This document shows positions 43,152 through 51,095 of a DNA stretch of 64,000 nt, piece after piece (the stretch's first letter is position 1; each line of letters starts with the position of its first letter). The position numbers were made by a program, and so were the translations under genes. The notes beneath the pieces were generated by a model. It saw nothing but the letters and a program-made list of their open reading frames with translations, was not told where the DNA came from and made no database searches. This DNA is from Hymenobacter nitidus (GTDB taxonomy: Bacteria > Bacteroidota > Bacteroidia > Cytophagales > Hymenobacteraceae). The stretch lies in contig NZ_JAJADQ010000006.1 in assembly GCF_020447315.1 (NCBI RefSeq), forward strand, positions 297,403-361,402. The letters run 5' to 3'.

Positions 43152-45272
43152 ATGACAAACAAAAATCAAATCCTGCTGACCCTCAGCACCGCCGCGGGCA
43201 TTGCCCTGGCTGGTTGCGCGGCCAGCAGCACGGCCACCACTACGGCTACCACAGCCCCCACCGCCGCGGCTACCACTCCCGCTCCTGCCGAGCAGCCCGT
43301 CGTGAAAGGCGTTGGGCTGGACGTAGCCAACATCGACCCTTCGGTGTCGGCCTGCGACGACTTCTTCCAGTACGCTTCGGGCACCTGGCTGAAAAACAAC
43401 CCGATTCCGGCCGCCGAGTCGCGCTGGAGCTCCTGGAACACGCTCATCAACCAGAACGAAGCCGTAATGCGGCAGATTCTGAACGATGCCGCCGCCAACC
43501 GCACCGCCGCCAAGGGCACCAACCTGCAGAAGGTTGGCGACTTCTACGCCTCGGCCATGGACTCGATGGCTATTGAGAAAGCGGGTATTAATCCGCTGAA
43601 GCCCGAGCTGAACCGCATTGCCGCCATCAAGGACCTGAAGGGCCTGCAAACGGCGCTGGCGCGCCAGCAGATGCTGCAGACCCGCTCGGTGCTGGGCGTG
43701 GGCGTGGGCCAGGACCGCAAGAAAAGTACGGAATACGCCGTGTACATGATGCAGGGCGGCCTCTCGATGCCCGACCGGGACTACTACCTCAAGGAAGACG
43801 CACGCTCCAAGCAGGTGCGCACCGCCTACCTGACCTACCTGACCAACACCTTCAAGCTGCTCGGCGACAACGAAGCCACGGCCGCCAAGAACGCCAACAC
43901 GGTGATGCGCCTGGAAACGCGGCTCGCCAAAGCCTCGAAGGACCGCGTAGCTCTGCGCGACCCCTACGCCAACTACAACAAGATGAGTGTGGCCGAGGCC
44001 AGCAAGCAGTTCCCCAACCTGGGCGTAACCAGCCTGTTGCAGCAGCTCGGTCTGGGTGCCGCCAAGGAGGTAATCGTGGGCCAGCCTGACTTTATGAAGG
44101 AAGCCAGCACGGCCCTGAAGTCGGAGCCCCTCGGCGACTGGAAAACCTACCTGCGCTGGCATTTGGTGAACAGCTCGTCGTCGGCTTTGCCCCAGGCCTT
44201 CGTGCAGGAATCGTTCCGCTACAACCAGGTGCTGACCGGCGCCAAGCAGCAGCAGCCCCGCTGGAAGCGCATGCTGCGCTCCACGGACGCGACGCTGGGC
44301 GAGGCCTTCGGCCAGCTCTACGTGGACAAGGCTTTCACGCCCGAAACCAAACAGAAGGCCATGGAAATGGTGAGCAACATCAAGGCCTCGATGGCCGAGC
44401 ACATTCAGCAGCTCGACTGGATGAGTGCCGCTACCAAAACCGAAGCCCTGAAGAAGCTCAACGCCTTCACCGTGAAAATCGGCTACCCCGATAAGTGGAA
44501 AGACTATTCGGCCCTGAATATCACCCGCGAGTCGTACCTGCAGAACGTGCTGGCCGCCCACGAGTGGGAGTATAAGGACGACGCCAAGAAGTTCGGCAAG
44601 CCCATTGACCGCGGCGAGTGGGGCATGACCCCGCCCACGGTGAATGCCTACTACAATTCGTCTTTGAACGAAATCGTATTCCCGGCCGGCATTATGCAGC
44701 CGCCCTTCTTCGACCCCAAGGCCGATGACGCCGTGAACTACGGTGGCATGGGCGCCGTTATCGGCCACGAAATTACCCACGGCTTCGACGACAAAGGCCG
44801 GCAGTCGGATGCTGAAGGCAACCTGCGCGACTGGTGGACCAAGGAAGATGCCGAGAACTTTACCAAGCGCGCCGACATGGTAGGCGCCCAGTATTCGGCC
44901 TTCTCGCCCCTGGATTCGGTGTTTGTGAACGGCAAGCTGACGATGGGCGAAAACCTGGCCGACTTCGGGGGCCTGGCCCTGGCCTACTCGGCCCTGGAAA
45001 AGCAGCTGGAGAAAAAGTACGGCTCGAACCCACGTCCGAACTACGACGGCTTCACGCCCCAGCAGCGCTTCTTCCTGAGCTGGGCCCAGATCTGGCGGAC
45101 CAATGCCCGGCCCGAATACCTGCGTCAGCAGGTGCTCACCGACCCGCACTCCCCGGCTCAGTACCGCACCAACGGCCCCTTGATGAACATGCCTCAGTTC
45201 TACGAGGCTTTCGGCTGTAAGGAAAACGCCAAGATGGTACGCGCCGCCAACGAGCGGGCCAAAATCTGGTAG
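43152..45272 (+). CDS. M13 family metallopeptidase, second of a tandem pair
   Basis: About 706 residues from ATG 43152, lipobox GIALAGC. It shares block order and much identity with the preceding gene, including DRDYYLKEDAR, KIGYPDKWKDYSALNITRESYL, GHEITHGFDDKGRQSD and ENLADFGGL. Very likely a tandem duplicate with diverging specificity. A strong terminator follows and may end both. Confidence 0.9.
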   Translation: MTNKNQILLTLSTAAGIALAGCAASSTATTTATTAPTAAATTPAPAEQPVVKGVGLDVANIDPSVSACDDFFQYASGTWLKNNPIPAAESRWSSWNTLINQNEAVMRQILNDAAANRTAAKGTNLQKVGDFYASAMDSMAIEKAGINPLKPELNRIAAIKDLKGLQTALARQQMLQTRSVLGVGVGQDRKKSTEYAVYMMQGGLSMPDRDYYLKEDARSKQVRTAYLTYLTNTFKLLGDNEATAAKNANTVMRLETRLAKASKDRVALRDPYANYNKMSVAEASKQFPNLGVTSLLQQLGLGAAKEVIVGQPDFMKEASTALKSEPLGDWKTYLRWHLVNSSSSALPQAFVQESFRYNQVLTGAKQQQPRWKRMLRSTDATLGEAFGQLYVDKAFTPETKQKAMEMVSNIKASMAEHIQQLDWMSAATKTEALKKLNAFTVKIGYPDKWKDYSALNITRESYLQNVLAAHEWEYKDDAKKFGKPIDRGEWGMTPPTVNAYYNSSLNEIVFPAGIMQPPFFDPKADDAVNYGGMGAVIGHEITHGFDDKGRQSDAEGNLRDWWTKEDAENFTKRADMVGAQYSAFSPLDSVFVNGKLTMGENLADFGGLALAYSALEKQLEKKYGSNPRPNYDGFTPQQRFFLSWAQIWRTNARPEYLRQQVLTDPHSPAQYRTNGPLMNMPQFYEAFGCKENAKMVRAANERAKIW

Positions 45273-45292
45273 CAGCCTAGCTGTTTTCTATT

Positions 45293-45328
45293 AAAAAGGC
45301 GGTCTGCAGCGCGCAGACCGCCTTTTTT
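45293..45328 (+). terminator. Terminator after the second M13 gene
   Basis: AAAAAGGCGGTCTGC / GCAGACCGCCTTTTTT with a 5-nt loop: a long GC stem and a six-T tail, 20 bp after the stop. Confidence 0.9.
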
Positions 45329-45406
45329 GCGTTTGTACCCACCGGGCTGAATGACCCTGCGGGCCGCCGCCGCCGTAGAGTCCGTTACCACCAAGTCCCT
45401 CGTGCT

Positions 45407-45664
45407 ATGCCCCTGCACCACCAGCTGGACCAGAAGCTCAGCAAGATGTATGAGCCCTCCTCCACCATTGACGACGTCTTTAAAGGCCACGACATCACCT
45501 TCGTCACCAACGACCAGGGCGAGCCGGTGATGCTGTTCATCGGCAGGCGCAAACCCAACGGCGCCATTGCCGGCGAGCGGTACGTACGCACTATCAAGCG
45601 GGAGCCCGACGGCACTACGGTAAAGTCGAGCCACTGGGACCTGAAGGGGAAAACGCAGGGCTAG
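45407..45664 (+). CDS. Small hypothetical protein
   Basis: About 85 residues, no signal, beta-rich (DVFKGHDITFVTNDQGEPVMLFIGRRK..ERYVRTIKREPDGTTVKSSHWD). No family recognised. It stands before the alpha/beta hydrolase by about 100 bp. Confidence 0.55.
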   Translation: MPLHHQLDQKLSKMYEPSSTIDDVFKGHDITFVTNDQGEPVMLFIGRRKPNGAIAGERYVRTIKREPDGTTVKSSHWDLKGKTQG

Positions 45665-45766
45665 AGCATCCGAGTCCAAAGAATGCTGCTGGCCGGAAAA
45701 GAGGCGCTGCGGGTATGCCGGAATTTCTATATTCGGACTACCAACTGCTCTATTGCCGTCTATTCC

Positions 45767-46744
45767 ATGCAATCCATTCTTTCTCAGTTCCGCTGGGTGG
45801 CCTGTTTTCTGGGCTTGCTCCTATGCATCATCAGTAGCGCGGCCCCTGTTGCGGCCCAGCGCAAAACTGCCCCGCTGGCCAATGGTACCTCAGGCATCAC
45901 GACCTCCGACGGGGTGAAGCTGTACACTGCCGTGGCCGGCAAGGGCTTGCCCTGCGTGTTTGTGCACGGCGGGCCCGGGGCCGGCAGCTACGCCATTGAA
46001 GCCCTGGCCGGCAAGACGTTGGAGCAACACTTCCAGATGATTTACCTGGACCAGCGCGGCAGTGGGCGCTCGGCATCCGACCCCGGCAAGAATTACGCCC
46101 TCGACCGGCTGGTTCAGGACCTGGAAGACGTGCGCCAGCAGCTGCACCTAGAGAAGTGGGTGCTTATGTCGCACTCGTTCGGCGGCATCATTGCCACAGC
46201 CTATGCCAGCAAATACCCCGAGCGGGTCCAGGCCCTGGTGTTGGTCAACAGTATTCTGAATTTGCCCGCTTCCATGGAAAGCACGGCCACCAACGGCTAC
46301 CAGCTGCTGTCCGAAGCCAGCCGCGCCCCGCTGGACCCGGCCGCACCGCTGCCCCAACGCTTTGGCATGGTCATGGGCCTGCTCGGCCAGCAAGGCCTGA
46401 TGAACAAGTTCATGTTTGCCAGCGACTCTACGCCCGTGCGCGTAAACCGGGTGCTGAAGGGCGTGACGAGCAACCGCGACTTCAGCACCGCCCTCTTTCA
46501 GGGCCCGGCCATCCAGCCCTACGTGCAGGATATGACGCCGGCCACCGCCAGCCTGCGCATGCCTGTGCTCGTTATTTCGGGTCGCGAAGATTATCTGGTG
46601 GGCCCTGAGCACTACAAAACTTTCCGCTTTCCGCAGCAGCAGGTGGTGGTAGTGCCGGGCAAGCATTACGCCCTGCTCGAAAATCCGACCGAGTTCAACC
46701 AGGCAGTAGCGGCTTTTGTGAAGAAACTCCCGCGCAAGCCCTGA
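45767..46744 (+). CDS. Exported alpha/beta hydrolase, proline-iminopeptidase type
   Basis: About 325 residues from ATG 45767 with a signal-like N terminus (RWVACFLGLLLCIISSAAPVAAQ). The oxyanion-type FVHGGPGAGSYAIE is the proline-iminopeptidase HGGPG motif, followed by YLDQRGSGRS, the nucleophile elbow SHSFGG, a LVISGREDYLVGPEH with the catalytic Asp and GKHYALLENP with the His. It could be an esterase or an aminopeptidase; the motif favours the latter. Confidence 0.8.
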   Translation: MQSILSQFRWVACFLGLLLCIISSAAPVAAQRKTAPLANGTSGITTSDGVKLYTAVAGKGLPCVFVHGGPGAGSYAIEALAGKTLEQHFQMIYLDQRGSGRSASDPGKNYALDRLVQDLEDVRQQLHLEKWVLMSHSFGGIIATAYASKYPERVQALVLVNSILNLPASMESTATNGYQLLSEASRAPLDPAAPLPQRFGMVMGLLGQQGLMNKFMFASDSTPVRVNRVLKGVTSNRDFSTALFQGPAIQPYVQDMTPATASLRMPVLVISGREDYLVGPEHYKTFRFPQQQVVVVPGKHYALLENPTEFNQAVAAFVKKLPRKP

Positions 46745-46865
46745 TCCAGCGGCCAGCTGCGCCGTAACGCGGGCAGAACGACCCGGCCACCTCGGACCCG
46801 ACATGCCGATTGGCGCCTGGCAGTACACCGGCCACCCGTCGGCGCGTTTACACCCGAATTCGGCC

Positions 46866-48272
46866 TTACTGAATAAAGTGCGGGCGAATCAGGTTTTCAA
46901 AGGTGAATATTTCGTCCCACTTTGCCTGCGTCAGCAGCCCCCGTTCCGTCACGGCTATGTCGTACACCGACTTGCCACTGAGCAGAGCCTCCTTGGCAAT
47001 TTCGGCGCTGGCTTCGTAGCCCAGCACGGGGTTCAGCTGCGTCACGATACCGATGCTGTTGCGCACCATCTGCTCAGCCCGGGCGGCGTTGGCGGTTATA
47101 CCCACCACGCACTTTTCGCGCAGGGTGTGGCAGGCTCGGGTCATGTAGGAAATAGAGGTAAAGAGCGCGAAGGAAATAACCGGCTCCATTACGTTGAGCT
47201 GCAGCTGCCCGGCCTCCGCGGCCATCGTCACGGTCAGGTCGGCGCCGATGACGTAGAAAGCCGTTTGGTTCACGACTTCTGGCACCACGGGGTTTACCTT
47301 GCCAGGCATAATGCTGGAGCCCGGCTGCAGCGGTGGCAGGTTGATTTCGAAGAAGCCCGCGCGGGGCCCAGAGGAAAGCAGGCGCAGGTCGTTGCAGATC
47401 TTGGACAGCTTCACGGCCGTGCGCTTCAACACCCCCGAAAGCTGCACGTAGGCGCCTGTATCGTAGGTAGCTTCTATCAGGTCGCCGGCCAGGCTCAGGT
47501 CGAGACCCGTGATGGTGCGCAGGTGCTCGGTTACCAGTTCGGCGTAGCCGTCCGGGGCATTTACCCGCGTACCAATGGCCGTGGCGCCCATGTTAATCTC
47601 ACTGATCAGGCGGCGCGAGTCTTCAATGCGCAGCAGCTCTTCACGCAGGTTGGTGGCAAAGGCCTTGAACTCGTCGCCCATGCTCATCGGCACGGCATCC
47701 TGCAGCTGGGTCCGGCCCATCTTAAGCACATTGCGAAACTCCTCCCCCTTGGCGGCAAAGGCATCGGCGAGCTTGCCGAGCGTTTGGGCGTAGCCCACCA
47801 GCTTGTTGCTCAGGGCAATGCGAAAGGCGGTGGGGTAGGCGTCGTTCGTGCTTTGGGAGCAGTTGACGTGGTTGTTGGGGTGGCAAAACTCGTACTGACC
47901 TTTGCGGTGCCCCATCAGCTCCAGCGCCACGTTGGCAATAACCTCGTTGGCATTCATATTCACCGAGGTGCCAGCCCCGCCCTGAATCATGTCGGTCAGA
48001 AACTGGTCGTCGTACTGCCCGCTGGCTACCTTGTCGCAGGCCGTGGCGATGCAATCTGCAATGGTGGGGTCCAGCACGCCCAGGTCCCGGTTGGCCAGAG
48101 CCGCCGCTTTTTTTACGTAGGCCAGCGCCTGCACAAACAGGGGCTCGGTGCGCAGCGGAATGCCGGTGATATCAAAATTTTCCAGCGCCCGCAACGTCTG
48201 GATGCCGTAATATGCCGCGTTGGGAATCGACCGTTCGCCAAGAAAATCATGTTCAAGCCGGGAATCTGTCAT
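46866..48272 (-). CDS. aspA: Aspartate ammonia-lyase
   Basis: About 468 residues. GSSIMPGKVNPVVPEV is the fumarase/aspartase signature with the catalytic Ser in the mobile loop; GGAGTSVNMNANEVIANVA and HPNNHVNCSQSTNDAYPT are the substrate sites. The N terminus MTDSRLEHDFLGERSIPN and overall length favour aspartase over fumarase C. It converts aspartate to fumarate and ammonia. The gene ends at 46866, convergent with the hydrolase gene. Confidence 0.88.
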   Translation of the reverse strand: MTDSRLEHDFLGERSIPNAAYYGIQTLRALENFDITGIPLRTEPLFVQALAYVKKAAALANRDLGVLDPTIADCIATACDKVASGQYDDQFLTDMIQGGAGTSVNMNANEVIANVALELMGHRKGQYEFCHPNNHVNCSQSTNDAYPTAFRIALSNKLVGYAQTLGKLADAFAAKGEEFRNVLKMGRTQLQDAVPMSMGDEFKAFATNLREELLRIEDSRRLISEINMGATAIGTRVNAPDGYAELVTEHLRTITGLDLSLAGDLIEATYDTGAYVQLSGVLKRTAVKLSKICNDLRLLSSGPRAGFFEINLPPLQPGSSIMPGKVNPVVPEVVNQTAFYVIGADLTVTMAAEAGQLQLNVMEPVISFALFTSISYMTRACHTLREKCVVGITANAARAEQMVRNSIGIVTQLNPVLGYEASAEIAKEALLSGKSVYDIAVTERGLLTQAKWDEIFTFENLIRPHFIQ

Positions 48273-48929
48273 GGATATGGGAGCTGAGTTCGGGGTTGCA
48301 GATCTTGTACGGAAACGGACGAGCTAAGTCGGCCCTGAGCCCAACGGGTAGTCGCTGGGCAGGCAGGAAAGCATTCCGTAGAAAACCGTTTCTATTCCTG
48401 GGCAAAGCTACATAGTCTTTCCTGCTGGCGTTGGCGCCTGCTGCACCTCATCCACTGTCATTGCGGGCATCATTAGCGCTGAACAGCCGTTCCACCCGGG
48501 ACAGCTCAATTGCCAAGGACAGATCACAATTTTACAAACGATTGGCCATCAGCCAATTAAGTTCAATATTGATTAAGCCAGCCGCAATAAATCTCAAAAT
48601 CAACAGCAACATGATTGTGATAGTCAATAAAATATCTAGTTTTAGCGTCATATTAAGATTACTATCAGTACGATTACGAATAAGAAATTATCAAATTATA
48701 TTCCTTAGCACGCTAGTTACTTTATAAATAACCCAACACTCCCTCCCGGGCGCCATATACTTCCGCACCCAGTCACCGAATTCATTTTGGCACTGGAGGG
48801 CTTTGCGTTGCCGTTAATTATCAAATTATATCACTTTATCCATACCCTATATGCCATAGAGCCAGAAACTATTCTACCCGAATTATTGAGCCATAGGGCT
48901 CAGAACAATTAAAACTAACAGATTATAAT
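48273..48929. other. AT-rich gene-free region ahead of the peptide cluster
   Basis: A 657-bp stretch that drifts from GC-rich next to aspA to clearly AT-rich from about 48530. No credible gene is visible; a 98-codon frame at 48431-48727 has no family-like character. It contains the two 16-bp copies noted as repeats and is probably the promoter and regulatory region of the peptide genes plus possible acquired DNA. Confidence 0.6.
48686..48831 (+). repeat. 16-bp direct repeat pair AATTATCAAATTATAT
   Basis: Identical copies occupy 48686-48701 and 48816-48831, 130 bp apart, in the region before the first precursor peptide. They could be regulatory sites or the remains of an insertion; two copies alone do not decide. 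Confidence 0.6.
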
Positions 48930-49118
48930 ATGAACCCATCAAACAACAACAACAACAAAGAGCAGAAAGGCCTAGTCCTAACGCTGGAAGAGTTCAAGCA
49001 GAGAAAAGCTGAACTGGTAAAAGATCTGGCACACGTAAACGGTGGATTGGAATCTGCGAAGAAACCGCAGAGCTGTGATGACTGCCGCGGCCTTTGTGAT
49101 GAAACATTCTGCTACTAA
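48930..49118 (+). CDS. RiPP precursor peptide 1 (Gly-Gly leader, four-Cys core)
   Basis: 62 residues. The leader has the block LTLEEFKQRKAELVKDL and ends in VNGG (residues 36-39), a double-Gly cleavage site matched by the C39-peptidase exporter in the cluster. The core of 23 residues has cysteines at 49, 52, 56 and 61. It also carries five Asn near the start from an AAC run (48939-48959). Two paralogues follow. Function as a secreted peptide is inferred from the leader type and the neighbours; the family is not recognised. Confidence 0.75.
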   Translation: MNPSNNNNNKEQKGLVLTLEEFKQRKAELVKDLAHVNGGLESAKKPQSCDDCRGLCDETFCY

Positions 49119-49216
49119 CTACAGAAAACGGATTAACATTAAATTCAGCAAATCTTTACTAAGAAAGGGCTGAGCAATTTTTGATTTTTCATCTATAGCT
49201 TGTTCAAATACACACC

Positions 49217-49381
49217 ATGACAGAAGAAAAAAAGCGTTTAACGCTTGATGATTTCAAGCAGAAAAAGAACCAACTATTACGCAATCTGGAACAAATAACC
49301 GGCGGACAAATCCCTGTGGAAGAACCTGTAGGCTGCCATTGCTGGCTTGACTGTAATGCCCCTTCCGATTGTCACGAATAA
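49217..49381 (+). CDS. RiPP precursor peptide 2
   Basis: 54 residues, below usual gene-finder length. The leader MTEEKKRLTLDDFKQKK is close to peptide 3; GG at 29-30 follows QIT. The 24-residue core has cysteines at 40, 42, 46 and 52 and ends SDCHE. No signal peptide; the leader is the double-Gly type. Spacing to peptides 1 and 3 is about 100 and 90 bp. Confidence 0.75.
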   Translation: MTEEKKRLTLDDFKQKKNQLLRNLEQITGGQIPVEEPVGCHCWLDCNAPSDCHE

Positions 49382-49469
49382 ACTGACGGCAGTACAAGAG
49401 CAGATAAGCTAAAATTTCCTTCGCAGTATACATTAAACCATCAATCCAACGACTTTAAAAATAATTATC

Positions 49470-49643
49470 ATGGCTGAAGAAAAAAAACGCTTGACTTTAG
49501 AAGATTTCAAGCAGAAGAAGGCAGTACAAACAGCGAATTTGGATTCCATTAACGGTGGATTTGTAGCCCCTATTGGTTGTGGCGACACATGCTCCGGCGA
49601 ATTTCCTTATTGTGGAGGTGACCAGCCAGATTGCCACGACTAA
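49470..49643 (+). CDS. RiPP precursor peptide 3
   Basis: 57 residues. Leader MAEEKKRLTLEDFKQKK, GG at 29-30 after SIN. The 27-residue core has cysteines at 37, 41, 48 and 55 and ends PDCHD, which parallels the SDCHE of peptide 2. Close leader identity with peptide 2 and divergent cores are typical of RiPP precursor families. A stable hairpin lies just after the stop. Confidence 0.75.
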   Translation: MAEEKKRLTLEDFKQKKAVQTANLDSINGGFVAPIGCGDTCSGEFPYCGGDQPDCHD

Positions 49644-49678
49644 TCGAGGCGAGTAAAGGAAGCTCAGCACTACTGAAA

Positions 49679-49732
49679 AGCAGGGTTTGCAACTACCTGT
49701 TATGCATAGGCAAAACCGTTGCAAGCCCTGCT
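49679..49732 (+). terminator. Hairpin between the precursors and the enzyme genes
   Basis: Arms AGCAGGGTTTGCAAC / GTTGCAAGCCCTGCT (one G-T pair) enclose a 24-nt loop with its own small stem. The following CTATTTACTC is a weak T-run. Such hairpins often let precursor mRNA be more abundant than that of the enzymes, so partial termination is plausible. Confidence 0.6.
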
Positions 49733-49800
49733 ATTTACTCACCAGGCAGTGAAGTCAGACACGGTGATTACTAAATCAATAGCTATAAATAGAATAAGCC

Positions 49801-51039
49801 ATGAGCGTAAACTATAACAATACTATAGACGAAACGGCCTTGATAGAGGCCGGCCTCGGACTTACTGCTGACCGTATTAAGCTGTATGTATACAAACAAG
49901 ATCCAGGCCTTTTTGACCTACTGGATTTTGATGACGACGCTATTTTCCTGGAGCCTTTGGTAGCTGCGCATCGCAGGGCTACTTACGGCAAATACGCCCA
50001 CCACGCTCCTGTCGACTCATTACCTCTATCTCTGCGGCAAGCACTATATGGGTATATCAAACCAGAACAACGGCCTACTACACTTTCGGTAGTCAGCGAC
50101 AACCAAGGCTGGGTATATATTCCTCGGCTTGGTTATTTCATAACTCCCTGCACGAATGCCGCCTTGCAACTGACGTACTTACACGCCACAGACACCTTTT
50201 TTATCATGCAGGACGGGGAACTGATTACTGCTGATTTCAAGCCTTGTCAGTTTATTGCAACTCCTGACATTCATCTGTACCAAAGCAACCCGGCTCTATT
50301 AAACACCTTATTTAACAAGCTGGAAGCCGATACTGTTACCCAAGCCGACCCAAGCCTGCCGGAAGCGAATATTGTTGCGGCCATACCTGCGCGGCTGCCT
50401 GAGCTTGGAAAAGCATTTGCCATTATCCGCCATTACCTACCCGACTACTACCACCAGATCTGCCTGGTGGCAAAAGGACTGATGGTATTTGAAAACCCGT
50501 ACGTACGCCCCTTCGCAACACCTTTTGCCCCCGGAATTTCCTTTATCAGTGTGGCTCCCACAGATAGCGTAATATATTTTATTGTAGAGCTAATCCACCA
50601 GTTTGGGCACAATATGCTGTACGCCATTATGGATAACAGAAAAAGTTATTTCCAGATAGACCCAATGGCGCCGCTGTCAGTTTTTAACCACAACCCCAAA
50701 GAACGCCGCAGCCTTTTTTCCGCTTTTCACGGCTTGTTTACTACCACTAAAATTGCGGAGTGTTTGGAAGTGCTGTACTACAGCAATGTATTTCAAGGAG
50801 ACGAACAACAGGAGATAGTAGCACGCTTGGCCGACAATAAACGTCGGTTCAGAACCGGCATCGAAAGAATAGAGCATGACCGCATACTCACGCCGCAGGG
50901 AGTAGCGCTATACGAACACCTTGATACTAGCTGCGCGGCCGTGTATCGCCGCCTTGATGCAGTAGTAAGAGAATACAACGTGAGCAATCAGCCCTTTATG
51001 TTTACCTATTCGCTTTTTAAGGAAGCAAATCTGGTCTAA
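49801..51039 (+). CDS. Putative peptide beta-hydroxylase, alphaKG-HExxH-like, with HQxxH
   Basis: 412 residues. The C-terminal half matches the plan of alpha-ketoglutarate HExxH-type peptide beta-hydroxylases: a metal motif at residues 266-270, here HQFGH in ELIHQFGHNMLYAIMD, then an intervening Asp-Pro loop, and a later His in SAFHGLF (residue 310) as the expected third ligand. The Glu of HExxH is replaced by Gln. No signal. First enzyme after the precursors, so it likely modifies the cores. Activity is not proven; a non-enzymatic or altered role is possible because of the substitution. Confidence 0.6.
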   Translation: MSVNYNNTIDETALIEAGLGLTADRIKLYVYKQDPGLFDLLDFDDDAIFLEPLVAAHRRATYGKYAHHAPVDSLPLSLRQALYGYIKPEQRPTTLSVVSDNQGWVYIPRLGYFITPCTNAALQLTYLHATDTFFIMQDGELITADFKPCQFIATPDIHLYQSNPALLNTLFNKLEADTVTQADPSLPEANIVAAIPARLPELGKAFAIIRHYLPDYYHQICLVAKGLMVFENPYVRPFATPFAPGISFISVAPTDSVIYFIVELIHQFGHNMLYAIMDNRKSYFQIDPMAPLSVFNHNPKERRSLFSAFHGLFTTTKIAECLEVLYYSNVFQGDEQQEIVARLADNKRRFRTGIERIEHDRILTPQGVALYEHLDTSCAAVYRRLDAVVREYNVSNQPFMFTYSLFKEANLV

Positions 51040-51095
51040 TAAATTCTTATTACTAATAAATACATTGTTGTCTATAGTATTATTTATTAAGATAT

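Noticed and set aside
43140..45149. A 669-codon antisense frame over the second M13 gene
   Set aside because: Same shadow effect; the plus-strand gene has intact zinc-peptidase motifs and a lipoprotein signal.
48431..48727. A 98-codon frame in the AT-rich gap
   Set aside because: No family-like character, changes composition mid-way from GC-rich to AT-rich, no plausible start context.
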